64,000 bases of DNA, taken from CAZPNX01 sp964588285 (GTDB taxonomy: Bacteria > Edwardsbacteria > AC1 > EtOH8). Location of the stretch: NCBI GenBank assembly GCA_964588285.1, contig CAZPNX010000011.1:21491-85490 (forward strand). Direction: 5' to 3'. The position numbers were made by a program, and so were the translations under genes. The notes beneath the pieces were generated by a model. That model saw only the letters and a program-made list of their open reading frames with translations. It searched no databases and was not told the origin of the DNA. The first letter of the stretch is position 1, and the number at the start of each line of letters is the position of its first letter. Shown here piece by piece: positions 9,270 through 17,391 of the stretch.

Positions 9270-10367
9270 ATGAAAAGATTTATAGCGGCGGCTGCCTTAG
9301 CGGCTCTGGGCCTGTTGGCCTCCTGCAACCTGGGGCCGCGCACCGTCAAGATCGGCGTGGCCGGGCCGATGACCGGGTCAGACGCCAAACAAGGGCAGGA
9401 CATCCTTAACGGGGTCAAACTGGCAGTGGAAGAATGGAATGGTCGAGGGGGGCTGTTGGGTAAGAAGATCGAAGTGCTGTGGGAGGACGACCGCTCCGAC
9501 CCCAAGGAGGCGGTGGCCGTGGCCAATAAGCTGGTCAACCTGGGGGTGGTGGCTGTCATCGGCCACTATGGATCCTCGTGCTCCATTCCGGCCTCGGCCG
9601 TCTACTATGAGGCAGGGGTGGTCCAGATTACCCCGTCTTCCACCAACCCGGACCTGACCCTGAGGGAGAAGCGTTCCACCATCTTTCGGGCCTGCGGCCG
9701 GGACGACCAGCAGGGTGCCATGGCCGCCCAGTTTGTCCGGGAGGTGCTTAAGAGCAAGCGGGTGGCGATCATAGACGACAAGACCACCTATGGCCAGGGT
9801 CTGGCCCGGGAGTTCGAGAAGAACCTGGGCTTGCCCCCGGTGGCATACGAGCACATCCAGAGAGGCGACAAGGAGTTTTCGGCGGTGTTGACCAAGATCA
9901 AGCCGCAGAATCCCGAGGTGCTCTACTTCGGTGGCTATTACTCCGAGGCCGGCCTGCTGGTGACCCAGATGAGGCGGCTGGGAATGAAAGCCGTCTTTAT
10001 CTCGGGAGACGCCACCATCGAGCAGGAGTTTCTCAAGATAGCCGGCCGGGACGCCGAGGGCTCCTACCTCTCCTATGGTCCGGACTTCGACCAGCTGGAA
10101 AGCGCCAAAAAATTTATGGCCGACTATCGGGCGGCCTATGGCGAGGTCGGCCCTTATTCGCTCTACGCCTACGATGCGGCCAACGTCATCCTCAAGTCCA
10201 TCGAGATCGCCGGGGCGGCCGAGGGGCGGAAGATGGCCGAGGCCATCCACACCAATGTCTTCAACGGGGCCCGGGGCTCGCTGGAGTTCGACGAGAACGG
10301 CGACCTCAAGAACAGCCCCTATGTCATGTGGCTGGTGAAGAACGGCAAGTTCGAGGTGGTCAAGTAG
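9270..10367 (+). CDS. livK: Branched-chain amino-acid ABC transporter substrate-binding lipoprotein
   Basis: 365 residues with a lipoprotein signal (LGLLASC, Cys19), then the Leu/Ile/Val-binding fold. Visible blocks are KIGVAGPMTGSDAKQGQDILNGVKLAVEEWN, the GHYGSSCSIPASAVY hinge segment, ITPSSTNPDLT and GPYSLYAYDAANVI. It captures branched-chain or related amino acids outside the membrane for an ABC permease. No permease is adjacent, but the livHMGF cluster at 23.1-27.5 kb lacks a binding protein, so this is a likely partner. AGGAGG lies just upstream of ATG 9270, and a strong terminator follows. Confidence 0.92.
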   Translation: MKRFIAAAALAALGLLASCNLGPRTVKIGVAGPMTGSDAKQGQDILNGVKLAVEEWNGRGGLLGKKIEVLWEDDRSDPKEAVAVANKLVNLGVVAVIGHYGSSCSIPASAVYYEAGVVQITPSSTNPDLTLREKRSTIFRACGRDDQQGAMAAQFVREVLKSKRVAIIDDKTTYGQGLAREFEKNLGLPPVAYEHIQRGDKEFSAVLTKIKPQNPEVLYFGGYYSEAGLLVTQMRRLGMKAVFISGDATIEQEFLKIAGRDAEGSYLSYGPDFDQLESAKKFMADYRAAYGEVGPYSLYAYDAANVILKSIEIAGAAEGRKMAEAIHTNVFNGARGSLEFDENGDLKNSPYVMWLVKNGKFEVVK

Positions 10368-10371
10368 AATG

Positions 10372-10406
10372 AAAAAGAGGGCCGGGCGCCAAGCCCGGCC
10401 TTTTTC
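10372..10406 (+). terminator. Rho-independent terminator after livK
   Basis: A GGCCGGGC / GCCCGGCC stem with a short GCCAA-type loop is flanked by an A-run and a TTTTT tract, directly after the livK stop. The A and T runs pair further, so it could work in both directions. Confidence 0.85.
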
Positions 10407-10433
10407 AGGCTAAAAGGCTTCGGCCACGATATA

Positions 10434-11447
10434 ATGACCTTCCTGCTGCTGATCCTGCTGGCCCTGGTGCCCGCGACCCTGCTGATGTATCTTGTCCTAT
10501 ATATGGATAGGAACGAGCGGGAGCCGCTGGGGCTGGTGCTCAAGACCATGATGCTGGGGGGCCTGGGATTCATCCCGGCGGTGTTGGTGGAGCTGGCCCT
10601 GGGATGGGTTCCCTGGCCGCAGGGGGGTGACATCCCGGCGGCATTGTGGGACTCCTTCATCAAGATCGCGCCCATCGAGGAGCTGGCCAAGATGGCCCCG
10701 GTCTTCCTGCTGGCCTGGGGACATCCCCAGTTCAACGAGGAGAACGACGGCATCGTCTATGCCGGGGCCAGCGCCCTGGGCTTCGCCGCGGTGGAGAATT
10801 TGTTTTACGTGCTGTCACGGGGGTTCGCGGTGGGCGCGGCCCGGGCGGTGACCTCGCTGCCGCTGCACTGCTTCGCCGGGGTGGTCATGGGCTACTACAT
10901 CGGGCGGGCCAAGTTCGCTCCGTCCGGCCGCAATAAGCTTGTTTTTCTGGGCTTCCTCTTGGCCTACCTGGCCCACGCGGTCTACGATTTCCTGGTGCTC
11001 TCCAAGTCTCTATTGGCATTGATCCTGCTGCCGATGGTGGCGGTGCTGGTTATCATCGGCCTGAAGGTGCTTCGCAAAGGGCGGGCCATGTCCCTGGCCA
11101 GGGGAAGGCCCAAAGCTCCGGGAGCGGAGGAAGCCAGCATCACAGAAGAAACCTCGCCGACCGCCGCGACTGGAGCGCAGGAAAAACCGTTGTCCGTTCC
11201 GCCCGTTCCCAAACCAGCCAGCCATGTTTGGAAAGCGGCTTTAGGCAGGACATTGCTGGGCCTGAGCCTGCTTTTCTGGGTGCTGCTGACGATTGGTATG
11301 GTCCAGCAGAAGGACCCGATGTCTATTTGGAAAGCATTGGCCGGCGGGGCGATCATCACCTTCGTGCCGGTGTTGGCCGGCATCCTGCTGGAGATCTCCT
11401 ACCAGAATGGCCGACGCACGGCCGGAAGAGGGGCAGCCATTGCCTAG
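10434..11447 (+). CDS. prsW: PrsW family intramembrane metalloprotease
   Basis: The 337-residue multi-helix membrane protein carries the PrsW motifs: IEELAK (Glu82-Glu83), the ENLFY segment (about 121-125), HCFAGVVMGYY (His145) and HAVYDF (His181). DRNEREPLG on the first loop is also typical. PrsW enzymes cut inside membrane proteins; Bacillus PrsW releases a sigma factor from its anti-sigma. A hydrophilic linker (about 220-265) and two more helices form a C-terminal extension. The end overlaps the ArfB gene by 41 bp. Confidence 0.88.
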   Translation: MTFLLLILLALVPATLLMYLVLYMDRNEREPLGLVLKTMMLGGLGFIPAVLVELALGWVPWPQGGDIPAALWDSFIKIAPIEELAKMAPVFLLAWGHPQFNEENDGIVYAGASALGFAAVENLFYVLSRGFAVGAARAVTSLPLHCFAGVVMGYYIGRAKFAPSGRNKLVFLGFLLAYLAHAVYDFLVLSKSLLALILLPMVAVLVIIGLKVLRKGRAMSLARGRPKAPGAEEASITEETSPTAATGAQEKPLSVPPVPKPASHVWKAALGRTLLGLSLLFWVLLTIGMVQQKDPMSIWKALAGGAIITFVPVLAGILLEISYQNGRRTAGRGAAIA

Positions 11448-11856
11448 GGGGTTTGAGATAGATCCGCGGGACATCTCCGAACGTTTCGTCCGGGCCTCGG
11501 GGCCGGGCGGCCAGAACGTCAACAAGGTGGCCACGGCGGTGGAACTGCGCTTCGACCTGGCCGGGACCAGGTCGCTTACTGACGAAACAAAGCAGCGGCT
11601 GCGGGCACTGGCCGGGGAACGGCTGCGCCGGGACGGCTTTTTGGTCATCGAGGCCCGCCGCTTCCGCACCCAGGAGGCTAATCGCATAGATGCCAGACAG
11701 AGGCTGATCGATCTCATCGAGAGGGCCCGGCAGCGACCCAAGCCGCGCCGGCCCACCCGTCCCACCCGGGCCTCGGTGGAAAGGAGGCTGGAGGAGAAGA
11801 AGAGTCGAAGCCTGATAAAGTCGTCACGGGCCGAGCGGCGGACGAATTATGAATAG
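11407..11856 (+). CDS. arfB: Alternative ribosome-rescue factor ArfB (YaeJ-type peptidyl-tRNA hydrolase)
   Basis: The 149-residue protein has the catalytic GGQ loop in VRASGPGGQNVNKVATAVELRFD (GGQ at about 34-36). A strongly basic C-terminal tail rich in Arg and Lys (about 115-149) inserts into the empty mRNA channel of stalled ribosomes in this family. Length matches E. coli ArfB (140). It lacks the codon-recognition domains of RF1/RF2. ATG 11407 lies inside the prsW end and gives the standard N-terminus; a longer upstream frame is rejected as a shadow. Confidence 0.92.
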   Translation: MADARPEEGQPLPRGFEIDPRDISERFVRASGPGGQNVNKVATAVELRFDLAGTRSLTDETKQRLRALAGERLRRDGFLVIEARRFRTQEANRIDARQRLIDLIERARQRPKPRRPTRPTRASVERRLEEKKSRSLIKSSRAERRTNYE

Positions 11857-11885
11857 TATTTTATTTAATAAATACCATATGTAGC

Positions 11886-11914
11886 TTGACAAAAAGACCA
11901 AAAAATGTCATAAT
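11886..11914 (+). promoter_or_regulatory. Sigma-70-type promoter for the kelch gene
   Basis: Perfect -35 TTGACA (11886-11891), 17-bp spacer and -10 CATAAT (11909-11914, 5 of 6), in an AT-rich spacer. It is placed 54 bp upstream of the kelch protein start, whose ribosome site AAAGGAG follows at about 11956. Confidence 0.75.
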
Positions 11915-11967
11915 AAATAAAGCACGAAAGAGCAAGGACGCCCGACAACAAAGACAAAGGAGAATCA

Positions 11968-14514
11968 ATGAAAAGTCCATCCTGGTTCGTTCTGGCCCTG
12001 GCGGCCCTGATGATGGCGGCCACGGCTCCGGCCGAAAAAGTCAAGATCTACACCGGCATCCCAGGTTCGGATCAATACTACTGTGGTAACGTCCCGGCCG
12101 GCGGTCCCAGCGACGACTGGACGGCCTTCGGAACCATGCCCGCAAGCCTGATGGACATCATGGTCTGCAGCGACGGGAAGTACATCTATGTCGCCGGTGG
12201 CTACCCCAGCACTACGGCTTTCAACCGGTACGACCCGCTGCGCAACCAATGGACGTCTTTGAGTGCCCTGCCTATGGAGCTGGCTGTTGGAGCGGCCGCG
12301 GTTATCGGGGACACCCTCTATGTGGTGGGGGGGTATAATTATGGATCATCGGCAATGATCGACACCATGTTCAAGTATTCCATATCCTCCAATTCATGGA
12401 CCGGGGCCCCTGGAAACCATAGCGGAAATTACTGGGCTCCGGAGATGGCGGCCCTCAAGGGCAAGCTCTATTTCATAGGAGGCAATCCCTCTCCAGGCAA
12501 TAGCGCTCCATCCCAGCAGGTCTGGATCTACACGCCTGGGGCGGGGTGGTCATTGGGTGATTCCCTAAATTTGGGTCGGGTTTTTTTGCAAGCGGCGGTT
12601 TACCATGACACCATCTGGGTAGCCGGAGGCGCGGACAACATGGGCGCCAGCGGCTTGACCGAATTTTTTGATCCGGTGACCAATCAATGGGTGGTAAACA
12701 CAGGTGTTTTCCCCAATATGCCCACCGCAGTCTGGGGCGCCGCCCAGGGCGTGGCCGAGGACCGCTTCGTTATCTTCTCCGGTGTCCAGCCCGACGGGAA
12801 CCTTCACGGCTACTGCCAGTATTTCAACTTCGCCACCAAGACCTGGGAGACCCCGGAGGCCATCAGCATGCCCCGCTACCGGTTGGACGGCTGCGGGTTT
12901 CTAAAGCGGGCTGCCTTCGCCCTAGGCGGCGCCAGCGGAGGCTGGACTCAGACCAACAGCGTTCAGTACAAGAACCTAGGAACGTCGCCCGACGCCGCGG
13001 TGCTGAGCATCGTCGACCCCAAGTTTCCTACCTACCCGGGCGGTTACGTTGTCCCGGGCACGGTCAGGGTGGCCAACTTGAGCGACGCCCCGGCCACCGT
13101 GCCGGCCCGCCTGCATGTGGCCTACCTGGGGGGCTGGACTTATGACCAGACGGTGAACGTTGACCTGCCCGCCTTCCACGATACCACCTTCACTTTTGTC
13201 TCAGGTAACATAGGTACCGTGGGAGACCAATACGCCTTTGAGTACACCGCCGGGCTGGCCGGGGACGCCAACCCGTCCAACGATACCCTGATTCGCTTCG
13301 TCAGCGTCAGCGCCTGGCAGGCGGCGCCGCAGAACGTTCCTTACGGCGTAATTGGCTACGGTGCCGGATACGGTATCGGCCCCAACGGGCATCCCACAGT
13401 ATTCGTGGCTGGCGGGTATACTGGTTACACGATAGATTCTTGTATCGGCTATGACTTGACCGACAACGTCTGGATCAACTTTGCGCATATGCCACTGGCC
13501 AGTAGATATCCAGCTTCGGTCACTTGCAACGGCAAGCTTTATTTCATGGGTGCATGGTCGGCTGGAACCAACAACTACATTTTCGACATGTCTGCCAACA
13601 ATTGGACTACAGGCGCACCCATACCATATGGAACTCAGTCGCCATGCGCCGTAGTTTATAAAGGAAATTACATCTATCTGCTCGGCGGCGGCAACGGCTG
13701 GACGCCCCAGAAATATGTCCAGGTTTACGACATCATGGCCAACACCTGGAGCCAGGCCACGCCAATGCCGCAGGGTCGTATCGGCGGGGCGGCGGCCTGC
13801 ATCGGAGACCGCTACCTAGTCTACAGTGGCGGCTGCGATGCGACAGGGTGGGGGCGGACTAATACCTGGGTGGGCGAGATAGACCCATATGACCCCACGG
13901 TCATCGTTTGGAGGGAAACCTCGCCCAATCCCAGCGGTGGAAACTACCGGGTGGGATATGCCACGCTCGATGACGTTCTGTTCATAGCCGGCGGGTTCGA
14001 CAGCACAGGCACGATGCAAAAAACTGCCACCGTGGCCTACAACCCAGAGCACGACGCCTGGCTTTCGCTGGCCGGCAAGATCACCGGCATGAGCAATATT
14101 GCCTGCCCGGTGGGCCCTTACGGCGTCTACGTTCCCGGGGGGTACCAGAGCGGAAGTTACCTCAACACCTTCGAGATCTACTCCATGATGCCGCACCAGA
14201 CCGGGGTGGAGGGAAGTCCGGCCGAAAAGCCTTTGTCGCCCAAGCTGGCGCTGGGGGTCAAGCCCAACCCGTTCAAGGAACACGCCACCATCAGCTTTCA
14301 AATACCGGCCACCGGGCAAGCGGAGCTGGCGGTCTATAACCTGGCCGGGCAGAAGGTCAGAACGCTGCTTAACGGCCGGATGCTGGCCGGAGAGCATGGA
14401 TTTATCTGGGACGGCCGGGACGGCTCTGGCAAGCAGGCGGCTTCGGGCACGTACTTGGTGGTCCTCAAATCCGGCGGACAACAGATAAGTAAACGTTTGG
14501 TGATGATCAAGTAG
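11968..14514 (+). CDS. Secreted kelch-repeat protein with FlgD-Ig/sorting-type C-terminus
   Basis: The 848-residue extracellular protein starts with a signal peptide (WFVLALAALMMAATAPA). Two blocks of kelch repeats follow (about 50-335 and 455-735; for example YVAGGYPSTTAFNRYDPL, LYFIGGNPS, YLLGGGNGW). Between them is a CARDB/Ig-like segment (about 345-450, VVPGTVRVANLSDAPA). The last ~90 residues (VKPNPFKEHATISFQIP, then LAVYNLAGQKV and DGSGKQAASGTYLVVLK) form a FlgD-type Ig domain. This resembles C-terminal sorting domains of FCB-group secreted proteins. Kelch propellers bind ligands or glycans; the target is unknown. It has its own promoter and terminator, so it is a single transcription unit. 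Confidence 0.88.
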   Translation: MKSPSWFVLALAALMMAATAPAEKVKIYTGIPGSDQYYCGNVPAGGPSDDWTAFGTMPASLMDIMVCSDGKYIYVAGGYPSTTAFNRYDPLRNQWTSLSALPMELAVGAAAVIGDTLYVVGGYNYGSSAMIDTMFKYSISSNSWTGAPGNHSGNYWAPEMAALKGKLYFIGGNPSPGNSAPSQQVWIYTPGAGWSLGDSLNLGRVFLQAAVYHDTIWVAGGADNMGASGLTEFFDPVTNQWVVNTGVFPNMPTAVWGAAQGVAEDRFVIFSGVQPDGNLHGYCQYFNFATKTWETPEAISMPRYRLDGCGFLKRAAFALGGASGGWTQTNSVQYKNLGTSPDAAVLSIVDPKFPTYPGGYVVPGTVRVANLSDAPATVPARLHVAYLGGWTYDQTVNVDLPAFHDTTFTFVSGNIGTVGDQYAFEYTAGLAGDANPSNDTLIRFVSVSAWQAAPQNVPYGVIGYGAGYGIGPNGHPTVFVAGGYTGYTIDSCIGYDLTDNVWINFAHMPLASRYPASVTCNGKLYFMGAWSAGTNNYIFDMSANNWTTGAPIPYGTQSPCAVVYKGNYIYLLGGGNGWTPQKYVQVYDIMANTWSQATPMPQGRIGGAAACIGDRYLVYSGGCDATGWGRTNTWVGEIDPYDPTVIVWRETSPNPSGGNYRVGYATLDDVLFIAGGFDSTGTMQKTATVAYNPEHDAWLSLAGKITGMSNIACPVGPYGVYVPGGYQSGSYLNTFEIYSMMPHQTGVEGSPAEKPLSPKLALGVKPNPFKEHATISFQIPATGQAELAVYNLAGQKVRTLLNGRMLAGEHGFIWDGRDGSGKQAASGTYLVVLKSGGQQISKRLVMIK

Positions 14515-14530
14515 GCTCAGGCTGGCATCT

Positions 14531-14561
14531 GAAAAGGGGCGCTGGAAAAGCGCCCCTTTTC
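14531..14561 (+). terminator. Rho-independent terminator after the kelch gene
   Basis: A perfect 12-bp stem, GAAAAGGGGCGC (14531-14542) with GCGCCCCTTTTC (14550-14561), and a 7-nt loop. It lies 16 bp after the stop codon, and the T-run is part of the right arm. Confidence 0.88.
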
Positions 14562-14563
14562 TC

Positions 14564-14592
14564 TTGTAAAACGAAAAGAATTTGGCTACAAT
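14564..14592 (+). promoter_or_regulatory. Putative sigma-70 promoter for the cyclase-domain gene
   Basis: -35 TTGTAA (4 of 6), 17-bp spacer and -10 TACAAT (5 of 6), directly after the kelch terminator and 35 bp before ATG 14628. Confidence 0.6.
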
Positions 14593-14627
14593 AATGGCAG
14601 GATGGTAATAATACCTGAGGTGCCAAC

Positions 14628-15284
14628 ATGCTGAAATCGACAGGGAGAAAGTTCCGTTCCGTAGTGCTGGGTCCGTCCCAGAGGCGGCTGGAGCAATTGA
14701 TTCGGCGGCGGACGATGCCGGAAGCCGACAAGCGTCAGATCGACCGGCGCATCTGGCGATTGTTCGGCGGCCGGTGGTGCGTCATGTTCACTGACCTCTC
14801 CGGCTTTTCGCGTCACGTGGCCCGCTACGGCATCATCCATTTCCTGCAGAACATCTACGCCTCGGAGTGCATCCTAAGGCCCATCATCGAGAAGCATGGG
14901 GGACTGGTGCTCAAATTCGAAGGCGACAGTCTTTTGGCGGTTTTTCCAGATCCCAGAGACGCGGCCAAGGCCGCGGTGGAGATGCAGCAGGCCTGCCAAG
15001 GCTATAACCAGAAAAAGCGTCCCGAGGACAAGGTGCTTCTTTGCGCGGGCATCGGCTATGGTCCGATGCTGAGGGTGGGGAACTTCGACATCTTTGGGGC
15101 CGAGGTCAACGCGGCCGCCAAGCTGGGCGAGGACATGGCCAGGAGCGGCGAGATCCTGGTGACCGGGAACGTCAAAAAGATCTTGGGCCATATGTCCGGT
15201 TTCACCTTTACCAAGCTGGCCAAGGCGCCGCCTGGGGCGAAAACTGCCTATCGGCTGAGATCAAAGATTAAGGCCGGATCATGA
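14628..15284 (+). CDS. Class III adenylate/guanylate cyclase-domain protein
   Basis: 218 residues, mostly one class III cyclase catalytic domain. The first metal-binding Asp is in MFTDLSGFS and the second in FEGDSLLAVF. AGIGYGPMLRVGNFDIFGAEVNAAAKL matches the region that carries the substrate-orienting residues. Classical cyclases have an N-x3-R motif near the end of this region; here it is NAAAKL, so the Arg is replaced by Lys and activity needs testing. A short basic N-terminus and no membrane helix suggest a cytoplasmic protein. A cyclic-nucleotide-binding protein is encoded at 29820. Confidence 0.85.
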   Translation: MLKSTGRKFRSVVLGPSQRRLEQLIRRRTMPEADKRQIDRRIWRLFGGRWCVMFTDLSGFSRHVARYGIIHFLQNIYASECILRPIIEKHGGLVLKFEGDSLLAVFPDPRDAAKAAVEMQQACQGYNQKKRPEDKVLLCAGIGYGPMLRVGNFDIFGAEVNAAAKLGEDMARSGEILVTGNVKKILGHMSGFTFTKLAKAPPGAKTAYRLRSKIKAGS

Positions 15285-15919
15285 AAATCAACTGGGCCAG
15301 CAGGGCAGGTTTGGTTATCACGGCTTTCTGGCTGGCCTCATGCTCGGCTCCCTATGTCAGCCGCCGAGAGGTCCAGGAGGGCGAGCTGGCGACCAGGCGG
15401 GAGATAGTCCAGAAGGCCCAGGAGCTTCTGGACGTCAAGGATCTGAAGTCCCTGGGGCACGGATTCAAGAACGACTGCTCGGGCTTTGTCCACGGGGTTT
15501 ATCTGATGGCGGGACGAAGGATAGAATACCGTCATATCCGCAGCAACCGCAGCCTTTCGGAATCGCTCTATCGGACGCTGCGGGATCGGGGGCTGACATT
15601 CTCTGATGGTTGCCCCAACATCGGGGACGTGGCTTTCTACTGGAATACCCTCTCGGACATGAACGCCGATGGCATCACCCACCTGGCCTTAGTGGAAAGG
15701 GTGGATGACGACGGCACAGTGCATCTCCTTCATTATGCCTCGGGCCGGGTGTCCCGGCTGCGGATGAATCTCAAACATCCTAAGGATCGGGCCGACGGAT
15801 CGGGTCGGATTATAAACGACTATCTTAGGCGTTCGGAGTCCGGATCGCCGCGGCGGGATTATTTGGCGGGAAACCTGTTTGCCGCTTACGGGGACCTGTA
15901 CCGTTACACCGGGCGTTAG
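15281..15919 (+). CDS. NlpC/P60- or CHAP-like cysteine peptidase lipoprotein
   Basis: 212 residues with a lipoprotein signal (FWLASC). A papain-like hydrolase core follows: nucleophile Cys in KNDCSGFVHGVYLMAG, the GDVAFYWNT block, and the likely His in THLALVERVDDDG, the order Cys then His used by NlpC/P60 and CHAP peptidases that cut or amidate cell-wall peptides. It overlaps the cyclase gene by ATGA (15281-15284), so the two are translationally coupled. The specific bond cut is not known. Confidence 0.75.
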   Translation: MKINWASRAGLVITAFWLASCSAPYVSRREVQEGELATRREIVQKAQELLDVKDLKSLGHGFKNDCSGFVHGVYLMAGRRIEYRHIRSNRSLSESLYRTLRDRGLTFSDGCPNIGDVAFYWNTLSDMNADGITHLALVERVDDDGTVHLLHYASGRVSRLRMNLKHPKDRADGSGRIINDYLRRSESGSPRRDYLAGNLFAAYGDLYRYTGR

Positions 15920-15988
15920 CCAGAAAACTGTTGCAGGATCGGCGGATTTATTGTAACATTCTAAGATAAATTTCTGTCTCCAAAAAAC

Positions 15989-17296
15989 ATGCCGGCCATT
16001 GATCCCTCCAAACGGGCTTGGGTGGTCTCGGTGGACATGGGCTACGGCCACCAGCGGGCCGCCTATCCCCTAAACGAGATCGCCAACGAGCGCATCATCA
16101 CCGCCAACAACGACCAGATGGTCTCGGACCGGGAGCGCTCCATCTGGCACTGGACCCGGGTGGGCTACGAGACGGTCTCCCGCCTCAAGGGCCTCCCCTT
16201 TTTGGGAAAACTTATCTTCGGATTCTACGACAGCCTGCAATCCATCGCGCCCTTCTATCCCTTCAAGGTGGACTCCCGGCCCACCCCGACGGTGCGCCGC
16301 CTCAAGCGGCTGATAAAGCGCTGGGGGCTCTGTCAGAGCCTGATCGACTATGTGAAACGGGAGGACCTGCCGTTGGTGGCCACCCACTTCATCCCGGCCT
16401 TAGCCGCCGACTATCTGGGTTTGGAGAGAATATACTGCGTGGTCACCGACACCGACATCAACCGGGCCTGGGCCATAGACCGGCCGCAGAATACCAGGAT
16501 CACCTACCTGGCCCCCAGCCGCCACGCCACCATGAGGCTGCGCCAGTACGGAGTGCCTGAGGAAAGGATCGTCTTCACCGGCTTTCCCTTGCCCCGGGAG
16601 AATTTGGGCGGCCCCGACCAGCCGGTGCTCAAGCAGGACCTGGCCCAGCGCCTGCCCAACTTGGACCCCAACCGTAAGTTTCTTTCCAAGTACGAGGAGA
16701 CGGTCAAAAAACATCTGGGCTGCCTGCCGTCGCGCAGCGGACATCCCCTGACCCTGACCTACATGGTGGGCGGGGCCGGGGCCCAGAGCGAAATCGGGAT
16801 CACCTTGGTCAAATCGCTTTTGGGGAAGATCCAGCAGGGTAAGATCCAAGTGAACTTGGTGGCCGGTACCAGGCTGGACGTGGCCTCCTACTTCAACCGG
16901 GAGCTGGATGCCCTGGGGGTGAAGTCGGACGGGCGTTCGGGGGTCAAGGTGATCTACGCCTTGGACAAGCGGGCCTACTTTGCCGCCTTCAACCAGGAGC
17001 TGCACACCACCGACATCATCTGGACCAAGCCTTCGGAGATGTCGTTTTACACGGCCTTGGGGATACCCATTATCATCGCTCCGCCGGTGGGGGCCCATGA
17101 AAAATTCAACCAGCAGTGGCTTAGCCACATCGGCTCCGGCTTTGTCCAGGAGGACCCAAAATACGTGGATCAGTGGCTGTTCTACGTTCTGGAGACCGGA
17201 AAATACGCCGAGGCCGCCTGGGACGGCTTCATGGAGGCGCCCAGCCTGGGGACCTATCAAATTGAAAAAGCCATCTTTGAAAAAACCGAAATTTAA
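15989..17296 (+). CDS. GT-B-like glycosyltransferase-fold protein, MGDG-synthase/MurG-like
   Basis: 435 residues. The N-terminal VVSVDMGYGHQRAAYPL resembles the GxGH loop of diacylglycerol glycosyltransferases and MurG. The middle contains CVVTDTDINRAWAI and GVPEERIVFTGFPLPREN, and the C-terminal half contains YMVGGAGAQSEIG and WTKPSEMSFYTALGIPIIIAPPVGAHE, like the donor-site region of GT28-type enzymes. A lipid or sugar transferase role is inferred, with no substrate evidence. The gene's last codons lie in the type A repeat. Confidence 0.65.
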   Translation: MPAIDPSKRAWVVSVDMGYGHQRAAYPLNEIANERIITANNDQMVSDRERSIWHWTRVGYETVSRLKGLPFLGKLIFGFYDSLQSIAPFYPFKVDSRPTPTVRRLKRLIKRWGLCQSLIDYVKREDLPLVATHFIPALAADYLGLERIYCVVTDTDINRAWAIDRPQNTRITYLAPSRHATMRLRQYGVPEERIVFTGFPLPRENLGGPDQPVLKQDLAQRLPNLDPNRKFLSKYEETVKKHLGCLPSRSGHPLTLTYMVGGAGAQSEIGITLVKSLLGKIQQGKIQVNLVAGTRLDVASYFNRELDALGVKSDGRSGVKVIYALDKRAYFAAFNQELHTTDIIWTKPSEMSFYTALGIPIIIAPPVGAHEKFNQQWLSHIGSGFVQEDPKYVDQWLFYVLETGKYAEAAWDGFMEAPSLGTYQIEKAIFEKTEI

Positions 17297-17390
17297 AATC
17301 CGAAATTAAATCCGCCGGAGAGCAGACCGAACTTTCCTAGCCAGCAAAATGTTGTTTCGTGTTTCGATATCCGGATTTCGTATTTTTGGG
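17285..17390. repeat. Intergenic repeat, type A, inverted arms
   Basis: The left arm (CCGAAATTTAAAATCCGAAA) starts within the last codons of the preceding gene. The right arm (TTTCGTGTTTCGATATCCGG then ATTTCGTATTTTTGG) is roughly its reverse complement. The ~40-bp core is GC-richer. The repeat fills the whole spacer, so no separate promoter for glgP is visible. Confidence 0.6.
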
Positions 17391-17391
17391 A

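Noticed and set aside
10401..10440. prsW starting upstream, inside the livK terminator region
   Set aside because: ATG 10434 gives the normal PrsW N-terminus, and the terminator stem ends before it.
15920..15988. tRNA or small RNA in short AT-rich spacers (this one and others between 100 and 220 bp)
   Set aside because: No cloverleaf, GTTCRA T-loop or CCA end was found in any spacer inspected by eye.
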